DNA from: UBA6614 sp002433235
GTDB taxonomy: Bacteria; Verrucomicrobiota; Verrucomicrobiia; Limisphaerales; UBA1100
Direction of reading: 5' to 3'
Assembly: GCA_002433235.1 (NCBI GenBank)
Contig: DJHS01000092.1
Location: 32,216-96,215, forward strand
Length of the DNA: 64,000 nucleotides
Both the position numbers and the translations under genes were made by a program. The first letter of the stretch is position 1. The number at the start of each line of letters is the position of its first letter. This document shows positions 38,127 through 45,923 of the stretch, one piece after another. The notes beneath the pieces were generated by a model. It searched no databases and was not told where the DNA came from. It was given only the letters and a program-made list of their open reading frames with translations.

Positions 38127-39320
38127 TTATTCCTCGATCTTGGTCACTCGGCCCGAGCCGATCGTCCGGCCGCCTTCACGAATCGCGAACGTCAGGCCTT
38201 CCTCCATCGCCACCGGCTGGATCAGAGTCACGTCGATCTCCGTGTTGTCACCGGGCATGATCATTTCCGCGCCCTCCTTAAGAGCCGTCACCGAGCCGGT
38301 GATGTCACTGGTACGGAAGTAGAATTGCGGACGGTAGTTGGCGAAGAACGGCGTGTGGCGCCCGCCCTCCTCCTTCGTCAACACGTAAACCTCGGCCTTG
38401 AATTTCGTGTGCGGTTGAATCGAGCCTGGCTTGGCCAGCACCTGACCGCGCTCCACCTCGCCCTTCTTCTTGCCGCGCAGCAGGACGCCCACGTTGTCGC
38501 CCGGTTCACATTTGTCCAGCAGCTTGCGGAACATCTCAATGTCCGTCGCCACCGTCTTGTCCGTCTCCTGAATGCCGACGATCTCCACCTCGTCCATCTT
38601 ATTGAGCACACCCCGCTCCACGCGGCCCGTGGCCACCAAGCCACGGCCCTCAATGATGAACGTGTCCTCAATGCACATCAGGAACGGCTGATCCGCGTCG
38701 CGCGGTGGATCCGGAATAAAGTCATCACACGACTGCAGCAACTCGCCAATCTTGCCAACCCACTTCTCGTCCTCCGCAATCGCGCCCGTCGCGCTGCCGC
38801 GAATCACCGGCGTATCGTCGCCCGGGAAATCATACTTGTTCAACAGCTCACGAATCTCCATCTCCACCAGATCGAGCATCTCCTCGTCCTCCACGAGATC
38901 CGTCTTGTTCATGAACACCACGATCGAGGGCACACCCACCTGGCGCGCCAGCAGCACGTGCTCGTTGGTCTGCGGCATGGGACCGCTGTCCGCATCCACC
39001 ACCAAGATCGCGCCGTCCATTTGCGCCGCGCCGGTGATCATGTTCTTCACGTAATCCGCGTGACCTGGGCAATCCACATGCGCGTAGTGCCGCTTTTCGC
39101 TCTCGTACTCCACGTGGGACACCGCAATCGTCACCGTCTTGGAATCATCACGCACCGTGCCGCCTTTGGTAATCTCCGCATAGGAAATCGGCGTCGCCAT
39201 GCCCTTTTTGGCCTGCACATCCACAATCGCCGCCGCCAAGGTTGACTTGCCGTGGTCCACGTGACCGATGGTTCCAATGTTTACGTGCGGTTTAGTCCGT
39301 TCAAACGCTTCTTTTGCCAT
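38127..39320 (-). CDS. tuf: Elongation factor Tu
   Basis: EF-Tu, 397 residues, delivers aminoacyl-tRNA to the ribosome. G1 is GHVDHGKS (residues 19-26), G3 DCPGH (83-87), G4 NKTD (138-141); domains II and III are complete, with EGRGLVATGRVERG and a normal C-terminus. The switch I region differs from the textbook ARGITI: it reads TVRDDSKTVTIAVSHVEYE (55-73), so the usual Arg-Gly-Ile before the catalytic-loop Thr is replaced by Lys-Thr-Val. I recall this form from PVC-group bacteria. It is the only tuf in the window, and it lies behind a tRNA as in thrT-tufB of E. coli. Confidence 0.97.
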   Translation of the reverse strand: MAKEAFERTKPHVNIGTIGHVDHGKSTLAAAIVDVQAKKGMATPISYAEITKGGTVRDDSKTVTIAVSHVEYESEKRHYAHVDCPGHADYVKNMITGAAQMDGAILVVDADSGPMPQTNEHVLLARQVGVPSIVVFMNKTDLVEDEEMLDLVEMEIRELLNKYDFPGDDTPVIRGSATGAIAEDEKWVGKIGELLQSCDDFIPDPPRDADQPFLMCIEDTFIIEGRGLVATGRVERGVLNKMDEVEIVGIQETDKTVATDIEMFRKLLDKCEPGDNVGVLLRGKKKGEVERGQVLAKPGSIQPHTKFKAEVYVLTKEEGGRHTPFFANYRPQFYFRTSDITGSVTALKEGAEMIMPGDNTEIDVTLIQPVAMEEGLTFAIREGGRTIGSGRVTKIEE

Positions 39321-39353
39321 GTCCTTTAAGTAGTGTTCAGTTGTTTTAACGCA

Positions 39354-39385
39354 TGGAGCCCATGACCGGGTTTGAACCGGTGACC
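39354..39385 (-). tRNA. tRNA (probably Thr), 3' part, cut by gap
   Basis: The minus strand shows GGTC, T arm ACCGG-TTCAAAC-CCGGT, acceptor strand CATGGGC, discriminator T and CCA. The anticodon arm lies in the gap, so the identity rests on the AGGTCACC-type context and the position directly before tuf, where tRNA-Thr is common. Confidence 0.7.
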
Positions 39386-39735
39386 NNNNNNNNNNNNNNN
39401 NNNNNNNNNNNNNNNNNNNNNNNNNNNNNNNNNNNNNNNNNNNNNNNNNNNNNNNNNNNNNNNNNNNNNNNNNNNNNNNNNNNNNNNNNNNNNNNNNNNN
39501 NNNNNNNNNNNNNNNNNNNNNNNNNNNNNNNNNNNNNNNNNNNNNNNNNNNNNNNNNNNNNNNNNNNNNNNNNNNNNNNNNNNNNNNNNNNNNNNNNNNN
39601 NNNNNNNNNNNNNNNNNNNNNNNNNNNNNNNNNNNNNNNNNNNNNNNNNNNNNNNNNNNNNNNNNNNNNNNNNNNNNNNNNNNNNNNNNNNNNNNNNNNN
39701 NNNNNNNNNNNNNNNNNNNNNNNNNNNNNNNNNNN
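39386..39735. other. Assembly gap (350 N) inside tRNA cluster
   Basis: A run of 350 N. The flanks are the 3' and 5' parts of tRNAs with matching acceptor arms (GCCCATG with CATGGGC). If they belong to one gene only about 17 nt are missing. If the gap size is real, it would fit a cluster such as Thr-Tyr-Gly-Thr, known upstream of tufB in E. coli. Confidence 0.95.
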
Positions 39736-39762
39736 GCGCTCTACCGACTGAGCTACATGGGC
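39736..39762 (-). tRNA. tRNA (probably Thr), 5' part
   Basis: The minus strand shows acceptor strand GCCCATG, then TA and the D arm GCTC-AGTCGGTA-GAGC before the gap. The acceptor strand is fully complementary to CATGGGC on the far side. The anticodon is not visible. Confidence 0.7.
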
Positions 39763-39934
39763 AGCCCAAATTACCAATCAGGCTCCTGCCTGTGCCGCCG
39801 GTTATCCCAAGGTTATTCCCACCAAACGACAAAACATCCCAACGCCACAAGCCCCCCTTTTGAAAGAGCCAGCGACTCGGGATATATTGAGTTTTGCCTC
39901 GGGTAAACCTCAAGTTCACCTAACGACGGCGGGG

Positions 39935-39962
39935 ACAATACCCGTTCGCCCGTCTCCGTCAA
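39935..39962 (-). promoter_or_regulatory. Sigma-70-type promoter upstream of tRNA-tuf-secE-rpl-rpo unit
   Basis: On the minus strand -35 TTGACG (39957-39962) and -10 TATTGT (39935-39940) are 16 nt apart, in the non-coding stretch between rnhC and the tRNA cluster. About 170 nt of leader precede the first tRNA. No other good promoter is seen between here and tuf, but the leader also has AT-rich segments near 39880 that could hold a second one. The remaining non-coding sequence (39763-39934) shows nothing else I recognise. Confidence 0.5.
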
Positions 39963-39989
39963 CCCCTTTTTGGGGCAAAAACCAAAAAC

Positions 39990-40973
39990 TTATCCACCCC
40001 CACGGCGCCCCCGCCATTCCACCCGTTCCGGCTCTGGCCGACCCAAGGCCCGCGGCGCGTTCCGAAAATGCATCTTTGCCACCCCCGCCAGCCTTCCTTC
40101 CCCATGCTGCTCCGCTAAATCCCGCGCCACCACGTCCACCGGCTTGCCCGCGCCCCGCGGCAATTCAACCCCCAACCCCTCTCCCAACTCCCCCAGCCGC
40201 CGCACGAACTCGTCCCGCGCCAAAATCGAGGCCGCCGCCACCGCCAAGTCACTCTCCGCCTTGTGCCGCTGCACCAGCTCCAATTCCCGCCCCTTCGCCA
40301 GCAGTGCCTTCTCCACCGTCGCCTTGGTCGACGCAAACTGGTCACTCACCGCCCGAACCGGCGCGGGATTCATCGCCCGGCCCTGTTCCAGTAGATTTTC
40401 AATCACCCGCGCATGTCCCCAGGCCAACAAACGATTTACGCTCCCCATCTTTCCGTGCAGCCGATTGTACGCCTCCGGCCCCACCGGTACCACCGACCAC
40501 ACACAACCCTCCGCCTCCCGGATCACCTTCGCCAATGCTCCAATCCGTTTATCGCTCGAAACCCGCTTTGAATCCCGCACCCCAGCCTCCACCAACCCTC
40601 GGCAAACTTTCTCATTCACGTACACCCCCGCCACCACTAATGGCCCGAAAAAATCCCCTTTCCCCGATTCATCCACGCCAATCCGCGCCAACCCTAATTC
40701 CGGCTCCAATTCCGCCTCATAACCCAGCCGCGCCTCCTTCAATACCTCCGGCTCCAGCAAAAACTCCACGAACTCACGTGTCCCCTTCCCCTGCACCACC
40801 AGTTTCCCGCTTTCGTAAAGAACCACATTCACCCCCTCCCGCTTCCCCGCAAACCGCGCATAAGCCGGTGGCACACCCATCTCATAACCCCGCTCACGCA
40901 AAATCCCCTCCATGAGCGTCCCTTGGGTTTCATCTAGGGAACACGTGTAAGATGTCAACTTCCGCTCACCCAT
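39990..40973 (-). CDS. rnhC: Ribonuclease HIII
   Basis: Cleaves RNA in RNA-DNA hybrids. The 327-residue sequence has the N-terminal substrate-binding domain of RNase HIII (YARFAGKREGVNVVLYESGK, LVVQGKG), then the type 2 RNase H domain with IGVDESGKGDFFGPLVV. Asp101 and Glu102 are the first catalytic pair, and the DSKRVSSDKR and ESDLAVAAASILARD segments carry the remaining acidic residues. The presence of the N-terminal domain distinguishes it from RNase HII. The ATG at 40973 gives a sensible start; a GTG at 40997 with an adjacent AGGGAGG is an alternative. It is on the same strand as the downstream tRNA-tuf unit. Confidence 0.92.
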   Translation of the reverse strand: MGERKLTSYTCSLDETQGTLMEGILRERGYEMGVPPAYARFAGKREGVNVVLYESGKLVVQGKGTREFVEFLLEPEVLKEARLGYEAELEPELGLARIGVDESGKGDFFGPLVVAGVYVNEKVCRGLVEAGVRDSKRVSSDKRIGALAKVIREAEGCVWSVVPVGPEAYNRLHGKMGSVNRLLAWGHARVIENLLEQGRAMNPAPVRAVSDQFASTKATVEKALLAKGRELELVQRHKAESDLAVAAASILARDEFVRRLGELGEGLGVELPRGAGKPVDVVARDLAEQHGEGRLAGVAKMHFRNAPRALGRPEPERVEWRGRRGGG

Positions 40974-41066
40974 CCGTCTCGTTATGCGGCAAGACACCCT
41001 CCCTGTGAACAGAAATTCTTACTGCGAAAGCGAACAACCGGCAACACGACTGGGGAAAGAATACCC

Positions 41067-41738
41067 CTAATACTCGATCTGGCAGTTCGGGAGGATTTCC
41101 TCAAGTTCCTCCACCTCATCATCATCCAAGTCTGGATTGCCGGTGAGGAGCAGGGTGTGCAGGTTTTTTAGGCCGTGCAGGGGCTTAAGGTTGGTGATCT
41201 GGTTGAAATTCAGCCCCAGCCATTCCAGAGACTTCAGCTTGGCCAAGGGGCGCAAGTTGGAGATCTGGTTGTTGATGAGGTTCAAACGCTCCAGCTTCTC
41301 CATGCCGGTCAGGGCGGTCAGGGCGGTCACGCGGTTGCGGCTGAGATTGAGCTGGGTCAAATTCACTAGCCCCGTCAACGGCTTGAGATTGGAAATCTGG
41401 TTGCCCTGCAGCAACAACACCTCCAGTTTGGACAAACCCGCAAGGGGCTTAAGGTCGGACAAATCATTGTCGTTTAGCGACAGGGACGTGAGACCCTGCA
41501 AGTCCGCAATGGCCGCAATGTCCTTGATGCCCTTGGACGTGAGCACCATGTTATCTACCTGCCGCAAATCGCCCTTGGACAATTTGCCCTTGGGTTTTCC
41601 AGCGGAACGACGAATGACGGGTTCTATGACTTCCAGGCTCAAGACGGCGGAGCCTAGCAGAAATGCAAAGACACTTAAACCCTTTTTTTGTTTCCAGCCG
41701 CAACACCCGTGGCGCCGGCGTCCCAGCCTGCGCCGCAA
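41067..41738 (-). CDS. Membrane-anchored leucine-rich repeat protein
   Basis: The C-terminal two thirds consist of about six 22-residue leucine-rich repeats of the internalin/SDS22 type, with the consensus L-x-x-L-x-L-x-x-N-x-(I/V)-x-x-L-x-x-L (for example LEVLLLQGNQISNLKPL). Before them is a very basic stretch (RRRLGRRRHGCCGWKQKK) and one hydrophobic helix (SVFAFLLGSAVLSLEVI), so the repeats probably face the periplasm. Such repeats bind proteins; the target is unknown. No ATG lies between the end of apaG and the membrane helix, so a TTG at 41738 is used and the start is uncertain. It follows apaG by 19 nt on the same strand. Confidence 0.75.
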   Translation of the reverse strand: MRRRLGRRRHGCCGWKQKKGLSVFAFLLGSAVLSLEVIEPVIRRSAGKPKGKLSKGDLRQVDNMVLTSKGIKDIAAIADLQGLTSLSLNDNDLSDLKPLAGLSKLEVLLLQGNQISNLKPLTGLVNLTQLNLSRNRVTALTALTGMEKLERLNLINNQISNLRPLAKLKSLEWLGLNFNQITNLKPLHGLKNLHTLLLTGNPDLDDDEVEELEEILPNCQIEY

Positions 41739-41757
41739 GGTTTGGGGAATATCCGTG

Positions 41758-42147
41758 CTACTGGTCGTTTGCGACCATTTCGAAGGGGGGAATGGGGACG
41801 ACAACGGTGCGGTTTTGATCGTCGTGGCCGATGTAGCTGCCGACAGCAGTAGCGCGGGAGGAGGCAAAGACATGGGCACTGTTGTAACTGAACGACTCGC
41901 CGGGACGGAGATGAGGGAACTCGCCTACGACTCCATCACCCTCGACGGCAGTGATCTCCCCGTTGGATTCGCGGACCACCCACTTGCGGCCCTTGATGGT
42001 GACGGGAACCTTGCTGTCGTTGTGAATGGTAATGAAATAGGCAAAGCAATGGGGCGATCCCTCGGGAACCATGGGCTGGGGCTGCAGCACGACATCGTCG
42101 ATGGTGACATGCAGCCCGGGGAGCTCCGAATTGCCTGCGTCGGACAT
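41758..42147 (-). CDS. apaG: ApaG domain protein
   Basis: A 129-residue protein with the ApaG/DUF525 fold, an immunoglobulin-like beta sandwich. It shows AYFITIHNDSKVPVTIKGRK, RKWVVRESNGEITAVEGDGV and GVVGEFPHLRPGESFSYNSA followed by GSYIGHD. ApaG is linked to cobalt/magnesium resistance and diadenosine polyphosphate metabolism, but its biochemical role is not fixed. It is divergent from mutY and upstream of the LRR gene. The start codon directly follows one arm of an inverted repeat. Confidence 0.93.
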   Translation of the reverse strand: MSDAGNSELPGLHVTIDDVVLQPQPMVPEGSPHCFAYFITIHNDSKVPVTIKGRKWVVRESNGEITAVEGDGVVGEFPHLRPGESFSYNSAHVFASSRATAVGSYIGHDDQNRTVVVPIPPFEMVANDQ

Positions 42148-42199
42148 GCGGACACGGTTCCGGGAAACGACCTAGTTGTCGAATTAAAATCGTGTCCGC
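42148..42199 (-). repeat. Inverted repeat abutting the apaG start codon
   Basis: GCGGACACG (42148-42156) and CGTGTCCGC (42191-42199) form a perfect 9-bp inverted repeat with a 34-nt loop. On the apaG transcript the downstream arm ends immediately before the AUG, and no ribosome-binding site is visible. It may be an RNA hairpin affecting translation, or a DNA operator in the apaG-mutY divergent region. Confidence 0.5.
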
Positions 42200-42243
42200 A
42201 AATGAGTTTTGACATTGGACGGTAGGCCACGGAGGTTGCGTGG

Positions 42244-43302
42244 GTGATGGATGGGCGCAGAGTTCGCCGTTTGGCGCAGCGGTTGCTCGATTGGTATGGT
42301 GCCTGTGCGCGAGACTTGCCGTGGCGGCGAACGAGTGATCCCTACGCAATCTGGATCTCGGAGGTAATGCTGCAACAAACGCAGGTAGCCACTGTAATTC
42401 CCTATTGGAAGCGCTGGATGCGGGCGTTGCCGACCGTGAAGGCCTTGGCCCACTCAAGAGAGGAACGGGTATTAAAACTTTGGGCCGGACTGGGATATTA
42501 TTCCAGAGCGCGCAACCTGCGGCGGGCGGCACACGTTGTTTTAAAGGAGCACAATGGCTCGGTGCCCGGCGAAATGGCCGCGCTGCGGACATTGCCGGGC
42601 GTAGGGCGCTACACGGCGGGCGCCATCCTGAGCATCGCCTTTGGACAGCCGGAACCGATTCTGGATGGGAACGTCACTCGTGTCTTGACGCGCTTGCTGG
42701 CGCTGGAAGGGAACACGCGTGAACCGTTGATGGCGAAAAAGCTCTGGGATTTGGCGGGCAAATTCGCCCGGGCCACCAGGTCGCCGGGAGACTTGAACCA
42801 AGCCTTGATGGAACTGGGAGCAACGGTGTGCACGCCGCGCGGGCCGCATTGCGGTGAGTGCCCACTCCAACGATCCTGCGCAGCACGGCGGATGAACCAG
42901 CCGGAGTACTATCCGAGGGGAGGCAGGGCCGCGCCAGCAGTAAAGCGGCATTGGCGGGTGTTGTTGCTGGAGAACGGAGGGCGCTGGCTTGTACGCAGGC
43001 GTCCCCAGAACAGCGTGAACGCGGGGCTTTGGGAATTTCCCACGTTGGAAACGGATAACCCGCGTACACCAAAGGATTGGGCAGCGGCACTGGCGGGCGG
43101 GGTCGTGAGCAAACCCCGCCGCTTGGGGGAGTTTACCCACTCGATCACACGATACCGCATCCGCGCCACGGTCTGGCAGGCGGATCTGATGGGTAACCGG
43201 CCGAATAGCCAAGGCCGCTGGGTGAAGGACACGGCTTTGGGTGAACTGGCCTGGGCGGGCGCGCACCGGAAAGCACTGGGGATATTGCGGACCGCGGGTT
43301 GA
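42244..43302 (+). CDS. mutY: Adenine DNA glycosylase MutY
   Basis: Removes adenine mispaired with 8-oxoguanine. The 352-residue sequence has catalytic Glu40 in SEVMLQQTQV, the helix-hairpin-helix LPGVGRYTAGAI (117-128), catalytic Asp141 in DGNVTRV, and the 4Fe-4S ligands Cys196, Cys203, Cys206 and Cys212 (C-x6-C-x2-C-x5-C). A C-terminal NUDIX-like domain follows (RRRPQNSVNAGLWEFPTLE; LGEFTHSITRYRIRATVW), which recognises 8-oxoguanine. GTG at 42244 is 8 nt from a GGAGG site; the ATG one codon later is also possible. All key residues are intact. Confidence 0.96.
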   Translation: MMDGRRVRRLAQRLLDWYGACARDLPWRRTSDPYAIWISEVMLQQTQVATVIPYWKRWMRALPTVKALAHSREERVLKLWAGLGYYSRARNLRRAAHVVLKEHNGSVPGEMAALRTLPGVGRYTAGAILSIAFGQPEPILDGNVTRVLTRLLALEGNTREPLMAKKLWDLAGKFARATRSPGDLNQALMELGATVCTPRGPHCGECPLQRSCAARRMNQPEYYPRGGRAAPAVKRHWRVLLLENGGRWLVRRRPQNSVNAGLWEFPTLETDNPRTPKDWAAALAGGVVSKPRRLGEFTHSITRYRIRATVWQADLMGNRPNSQGRWVKDTALGELAWAGAHRKALGILRTAG

Positions 43303-43320
43303 TTGGGATATAGTAACGCC

Positions 43321-44505
43321 ATGAGCGGCGACGCCCAATCCACCCACGCCGAGGAAATGTCCACGGCGCAGAAGTTGTTGCCGTTGTGGATCGGCCTAGG
43401 GGTGTTGGTGTTGTCAATCGTGGGCGGGATATGCATCTGGAAATTCGGCGGCGGAAAATATTCCGGTTCCCGGCTTGAGGAGATCAACAATGAGGACGTA
43501 GTGTGGGAGGGGTCGCCCAACAACGCGACGACCTATTCGCCGACCAATTTTTTCTACTACATGATGATCGACCTCGGAGACGAGGCGGAAGAGGAACCCC
43601 CGGGAAAGTTTATTGAGCCCGGCTTCCTGGTAACCTCGCCGGTGGAAGAGGAGGGAAAGGATGACACGGTCTGGGATGAAACCACGAGCAGCTACTATCA
43701 GGTCACGGGCCTGCGGGAGCCACCTACGGAGGTGAGGATCACCGCCATGGACGACAACGGGTCGAAGCTGACGGGGCGCATCGTGGAATACGATGGCGAC
43801 AAGAACAAGATTTGCGAGTTGATCGTGATCAACGGGAAACTGAACGGGCCGGCCTTCATCTGGGATGAGAAGGGACGGCTGGTCCACAAGGCGGAATTCA
43901 AGGAAGGCAGCCCGGCGGGAACATCCACGATCAAGTCCTATGATGAAAATGGCACGTTGGCATACGTACGCAAGCTGTGGTTCAACAGCAGCTCCAGCCT
44001 GGTCAAGGAGCAGGTTTACCACCAAGGCAAGATTCTATGGGAACTGGGATTTGACGGTGCGAAACCGTTGACGCTGAACCGGTGGACGGATGCGCGCTTT
44101 AAAAAGGCTATCGACAAGCGGGACGGCTCGGACATCAAGTCGCCCAAGCGCAGCTTTAAAAGCGTGGAGTTCAGCGAGACTGGCTTGGCCTACAACAAGG
44201 TGAAGCTGGAGATGGCGAACATGTACGGGCTGCCTAAGGAGAAAAGCACGGGATTCATGAAGTTTGATGAGGAGACAGGGGAAAACGCGCAATTCATGGA
44301 GCCACCCACATATGGAAAGCTGCGCGAGAACATCGCCCGGACTCCATGGCGAGTGGCGATTGAGGCCAAGATCGAGGCCATGAAGGTGACGGACGAAGAT
44401 TCGCCCTACGAGAAGGATGAAGAATTGAAAAAGCCGGGTGTTGACGATCCGGATCCCGACGACAACCCGACGCCGAACCCGGACGACAATCCGCCCCCTC
44501 CTTGA
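43321..44505 (+). CDS. Membrane-anchored protein with MORN/YwqK-like repeats
   Basis: A 394-residue protein I do not recognise by name. An N-terminal helix (KLLPLWIGLGVLVLSIVGGI, about residues 18-40) anchors it in the membrane. The central part has repeated short beta units of the form G-K-L-N-G-P-x-x-x-(W/Y)-D-E-x-G-(R/K)-L, similar to MORN repeats in YwqK-type proteins, where they bind lipids or partners. The C-terminus is a low-complexity Asp/Pro/Asn tail. The ATG at 43321 follows mutY by 18 nt, so it may be cotranscribed. It is convergent with the GYF_2 membrane protein, 6 nt apart. Confidence 0.6.
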   Translation: MSGDAQSTHAEEMSTAQKLLPLWIGLGVLVLSIVGGICIWKFGGGKYSGSRLEEINNEDVVWEGSPNNATTYSPTNFFYYMMIDLGDEAEEEPPGKFIEPGFLVTSPVEEEGKDDTVWDETTSSYYQVTGLREPPTEVRITAMDDNGSKLTGRIVEYDGDKNKICELIVINGKLNGPAFIWDEKGRLVHKAEFKEGSPAGTSTIKSYDENGTLAYVRKLWFNSSSSLVKEQVYHQGKILWELGFDGAKPLTLNRWTDARFKKAIDKRDGSDIKSPKRSFKSVEFSETGLAYNKVKLEMANMYGLPKEKSTGFMKFDEETGENAQFMEPPTYGKLRENIARTPWRVAIEAKIEAMKVTDEDSPYEKDEELKKPGVDDPDPDDNPTPNPDDNPPPP

Positions 44506-44511
44506 TGGCCG

Positions 44512-45831
44512 TCAACTGTAGGCGGACATCATCGCGGTGAAAACCGTGTACACCGATACCAGCGCGATGGAGGTGCCAATGAAAATACAGATGTAAAGAA
44601 TCCACTCGGGAACCTGTTCCATCTTCCGCGGGCGCCCGCAGAATTCCTCATACGCCACGACGTAAGCCGTGCCGGTGATGGCAAAAGTGAAAATCAACCC
44701 GGCGATGCCCAGCACAATCAGGGCGATTCCACCGGCGGTAGCGCCACCGCCTCCAATCTTGGTCAGAATGGTGCCTACCACGATCAGGGCCAGTCCAAGC
44801 GCATTAAACAGGATGCTGGTCAGAAAAAAGAAGAGAACGCCCGTCTTGTCCTTGAGCACCTGCTCGGAACTCAATTTCATCGCCCGGCCAAAGCTCATCT
44901 TGTAGTGAGCGGCCATCGGCAAGGCGAACATCCAGCGGAGGCCCAGTTGGTAGGGCACCACCACGACCAGGATCGCCCCCGCGAAAAAGCCCAGTTTGCC
45001 CCAGCCGGGCACGGTGTTGAGCGTGGACATGAAGGCCGTCAGCTGGCTGGTGGTCGTCCAAATGGCCTGCTGCAGGCGAAACCAAAAATCGCCGAAGCCG
45101 GCACAGTCCGCCACCGATTCGTAGTAGGCCGCCCCCGCCATGGTCACGCCTTCCCAGAATCCGGACACATCGGAGCCAATGATGTAGGGGTCAAACTTGT
45201 AGCCCGCGCCCCAGATGAGCAGAATCCCGGGCACCACGGAAAAAAGCAGGATAAAAAACTGGATGAGAAAACCCAGCATCAGGGAAACAAACTGGCCACT
45301 GAATCCATGGAACATCTGCGAGATGCCGCCACGCCGAAGGCGTTTGCGCTGAAGGAAATAATAAAACGTCCCGCCCAGCATTGGTCCAGCCGGGATAAGG
45401 AGCGCCAGGCAAATCAACACCAGCGGCAACGCCACGGCAGCACCGAGGATAATGGCCGCTGGTTTCTTCTGGAAAAAAACCCAGCCATTGTAAAGGCAGG
45501 TGTCCCCCTCCAGCTCGATTTGCCGATCCTTTAAATCCTCCGGCAACTCGTTCATCTTGGCGGCCATCGCGGCCACCTCGGGGTTTACCGCGGGAGCGGC
45601 TTCTTCTTTTTTCTCTTCCGCGGCCGGTGCCCCGGGAGGCGGAGGCGAAGGGGGCGGAGGTGCACCGCCATTCTTGACGCCGGGCACCTGAGTGAGGGGC
45701 ATCCAGTCAGGCGCGCCGTCATACCACGCCAAGTCGGTGGCCAACACCTGGCCGCCTTCAAGGTAGGTGTTGATCTCCTCCACCGAATAGGGGCCGTATC
45801 GTTGCCCCCCTCTATCCAAGTGAACCTGCAT
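44512..45831 (-). CDS. GYF_2-domain integral membrane protein
   Basis: A 439-residue protein. Residues 1-50 form a GYF_2 domain (RYGPYSVEEINTYLEGGQVL, DLAWYDGAPDWMPLTQVPGV), a small module that binds proline-rich peptides or partner proteins. A Pro/Ala/Glu linker follows, then about eight hydrophobic helices in a DUF4013-like arrangement. The start at 45831 is the ATG giving MQVHLDRGGQRYGPY. The same GYF_2 module heads the AIM24 protein at 46861-47736, which suggests a shared partner. It is transcribed away from the thioredoxin-like gene. Confidence 0.7.
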   Translation of the reverse strand: MQVHLDRGGQRYGPYSVEEINTYLEGGQVLATDLAWYDGAPDWMPLTQVPGVKNGGAPPPPSPPPPGAPAAEEKKEEAAPAVNPEVAAMAAKMNELPEDLKDRQIELEGDTCLYNGWVFFQKKPAAIILGAAVALPLVLICLALLIPAGPMLGGTFYYFLQRKRLRRGGISQMFHGFSGQFVSLMLGFLIQFFILLFSVVPGILLIWGAGYKFDPYIIGSDVSGFWEGVTMAGAAYYESVADCAGFGDFWFRLQQAIWTTTSQLTAFMSTLNTVPGWGKLGFFAGAILVVVVPYQLGLRWMFALPMAAHYKMSFGRAMKLSSEQVLKDKTGVLFFFLTSILFNALGLALIVVGTILTKIGGGGATAGGIALIVLGIAGLIFTFAITGTAYVVAYEEFCGRPRKMEQVPEWILYICIFIGTSIALVSVYTVFTAMMSAYS

Positions 45832-45923
45832 GCCCGGCCAGCAAAACATTCGTGTAACACGTTGCCGACGCCGCCGCAAGCCGGGTCATTGACATCATTG
45901 CCACGGCAGACCAGCCTTCCCAC

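Noticed and set aside
39963..39976. CCCC-AAAAA-GGGG hairpin after rnhC
   Set aside because: A 4-bp stem without a U run is too weak for a terminator, and it overlaps the -35 side of the tuf-unit promoter.
39860..40915. Proline-rich plus-strand open frame opposite rnhC
   Set aside because: The protein is almost only Pro, Ala, Ser and Arg, the product of reading a GC-rich RNase HIII gene backwards.
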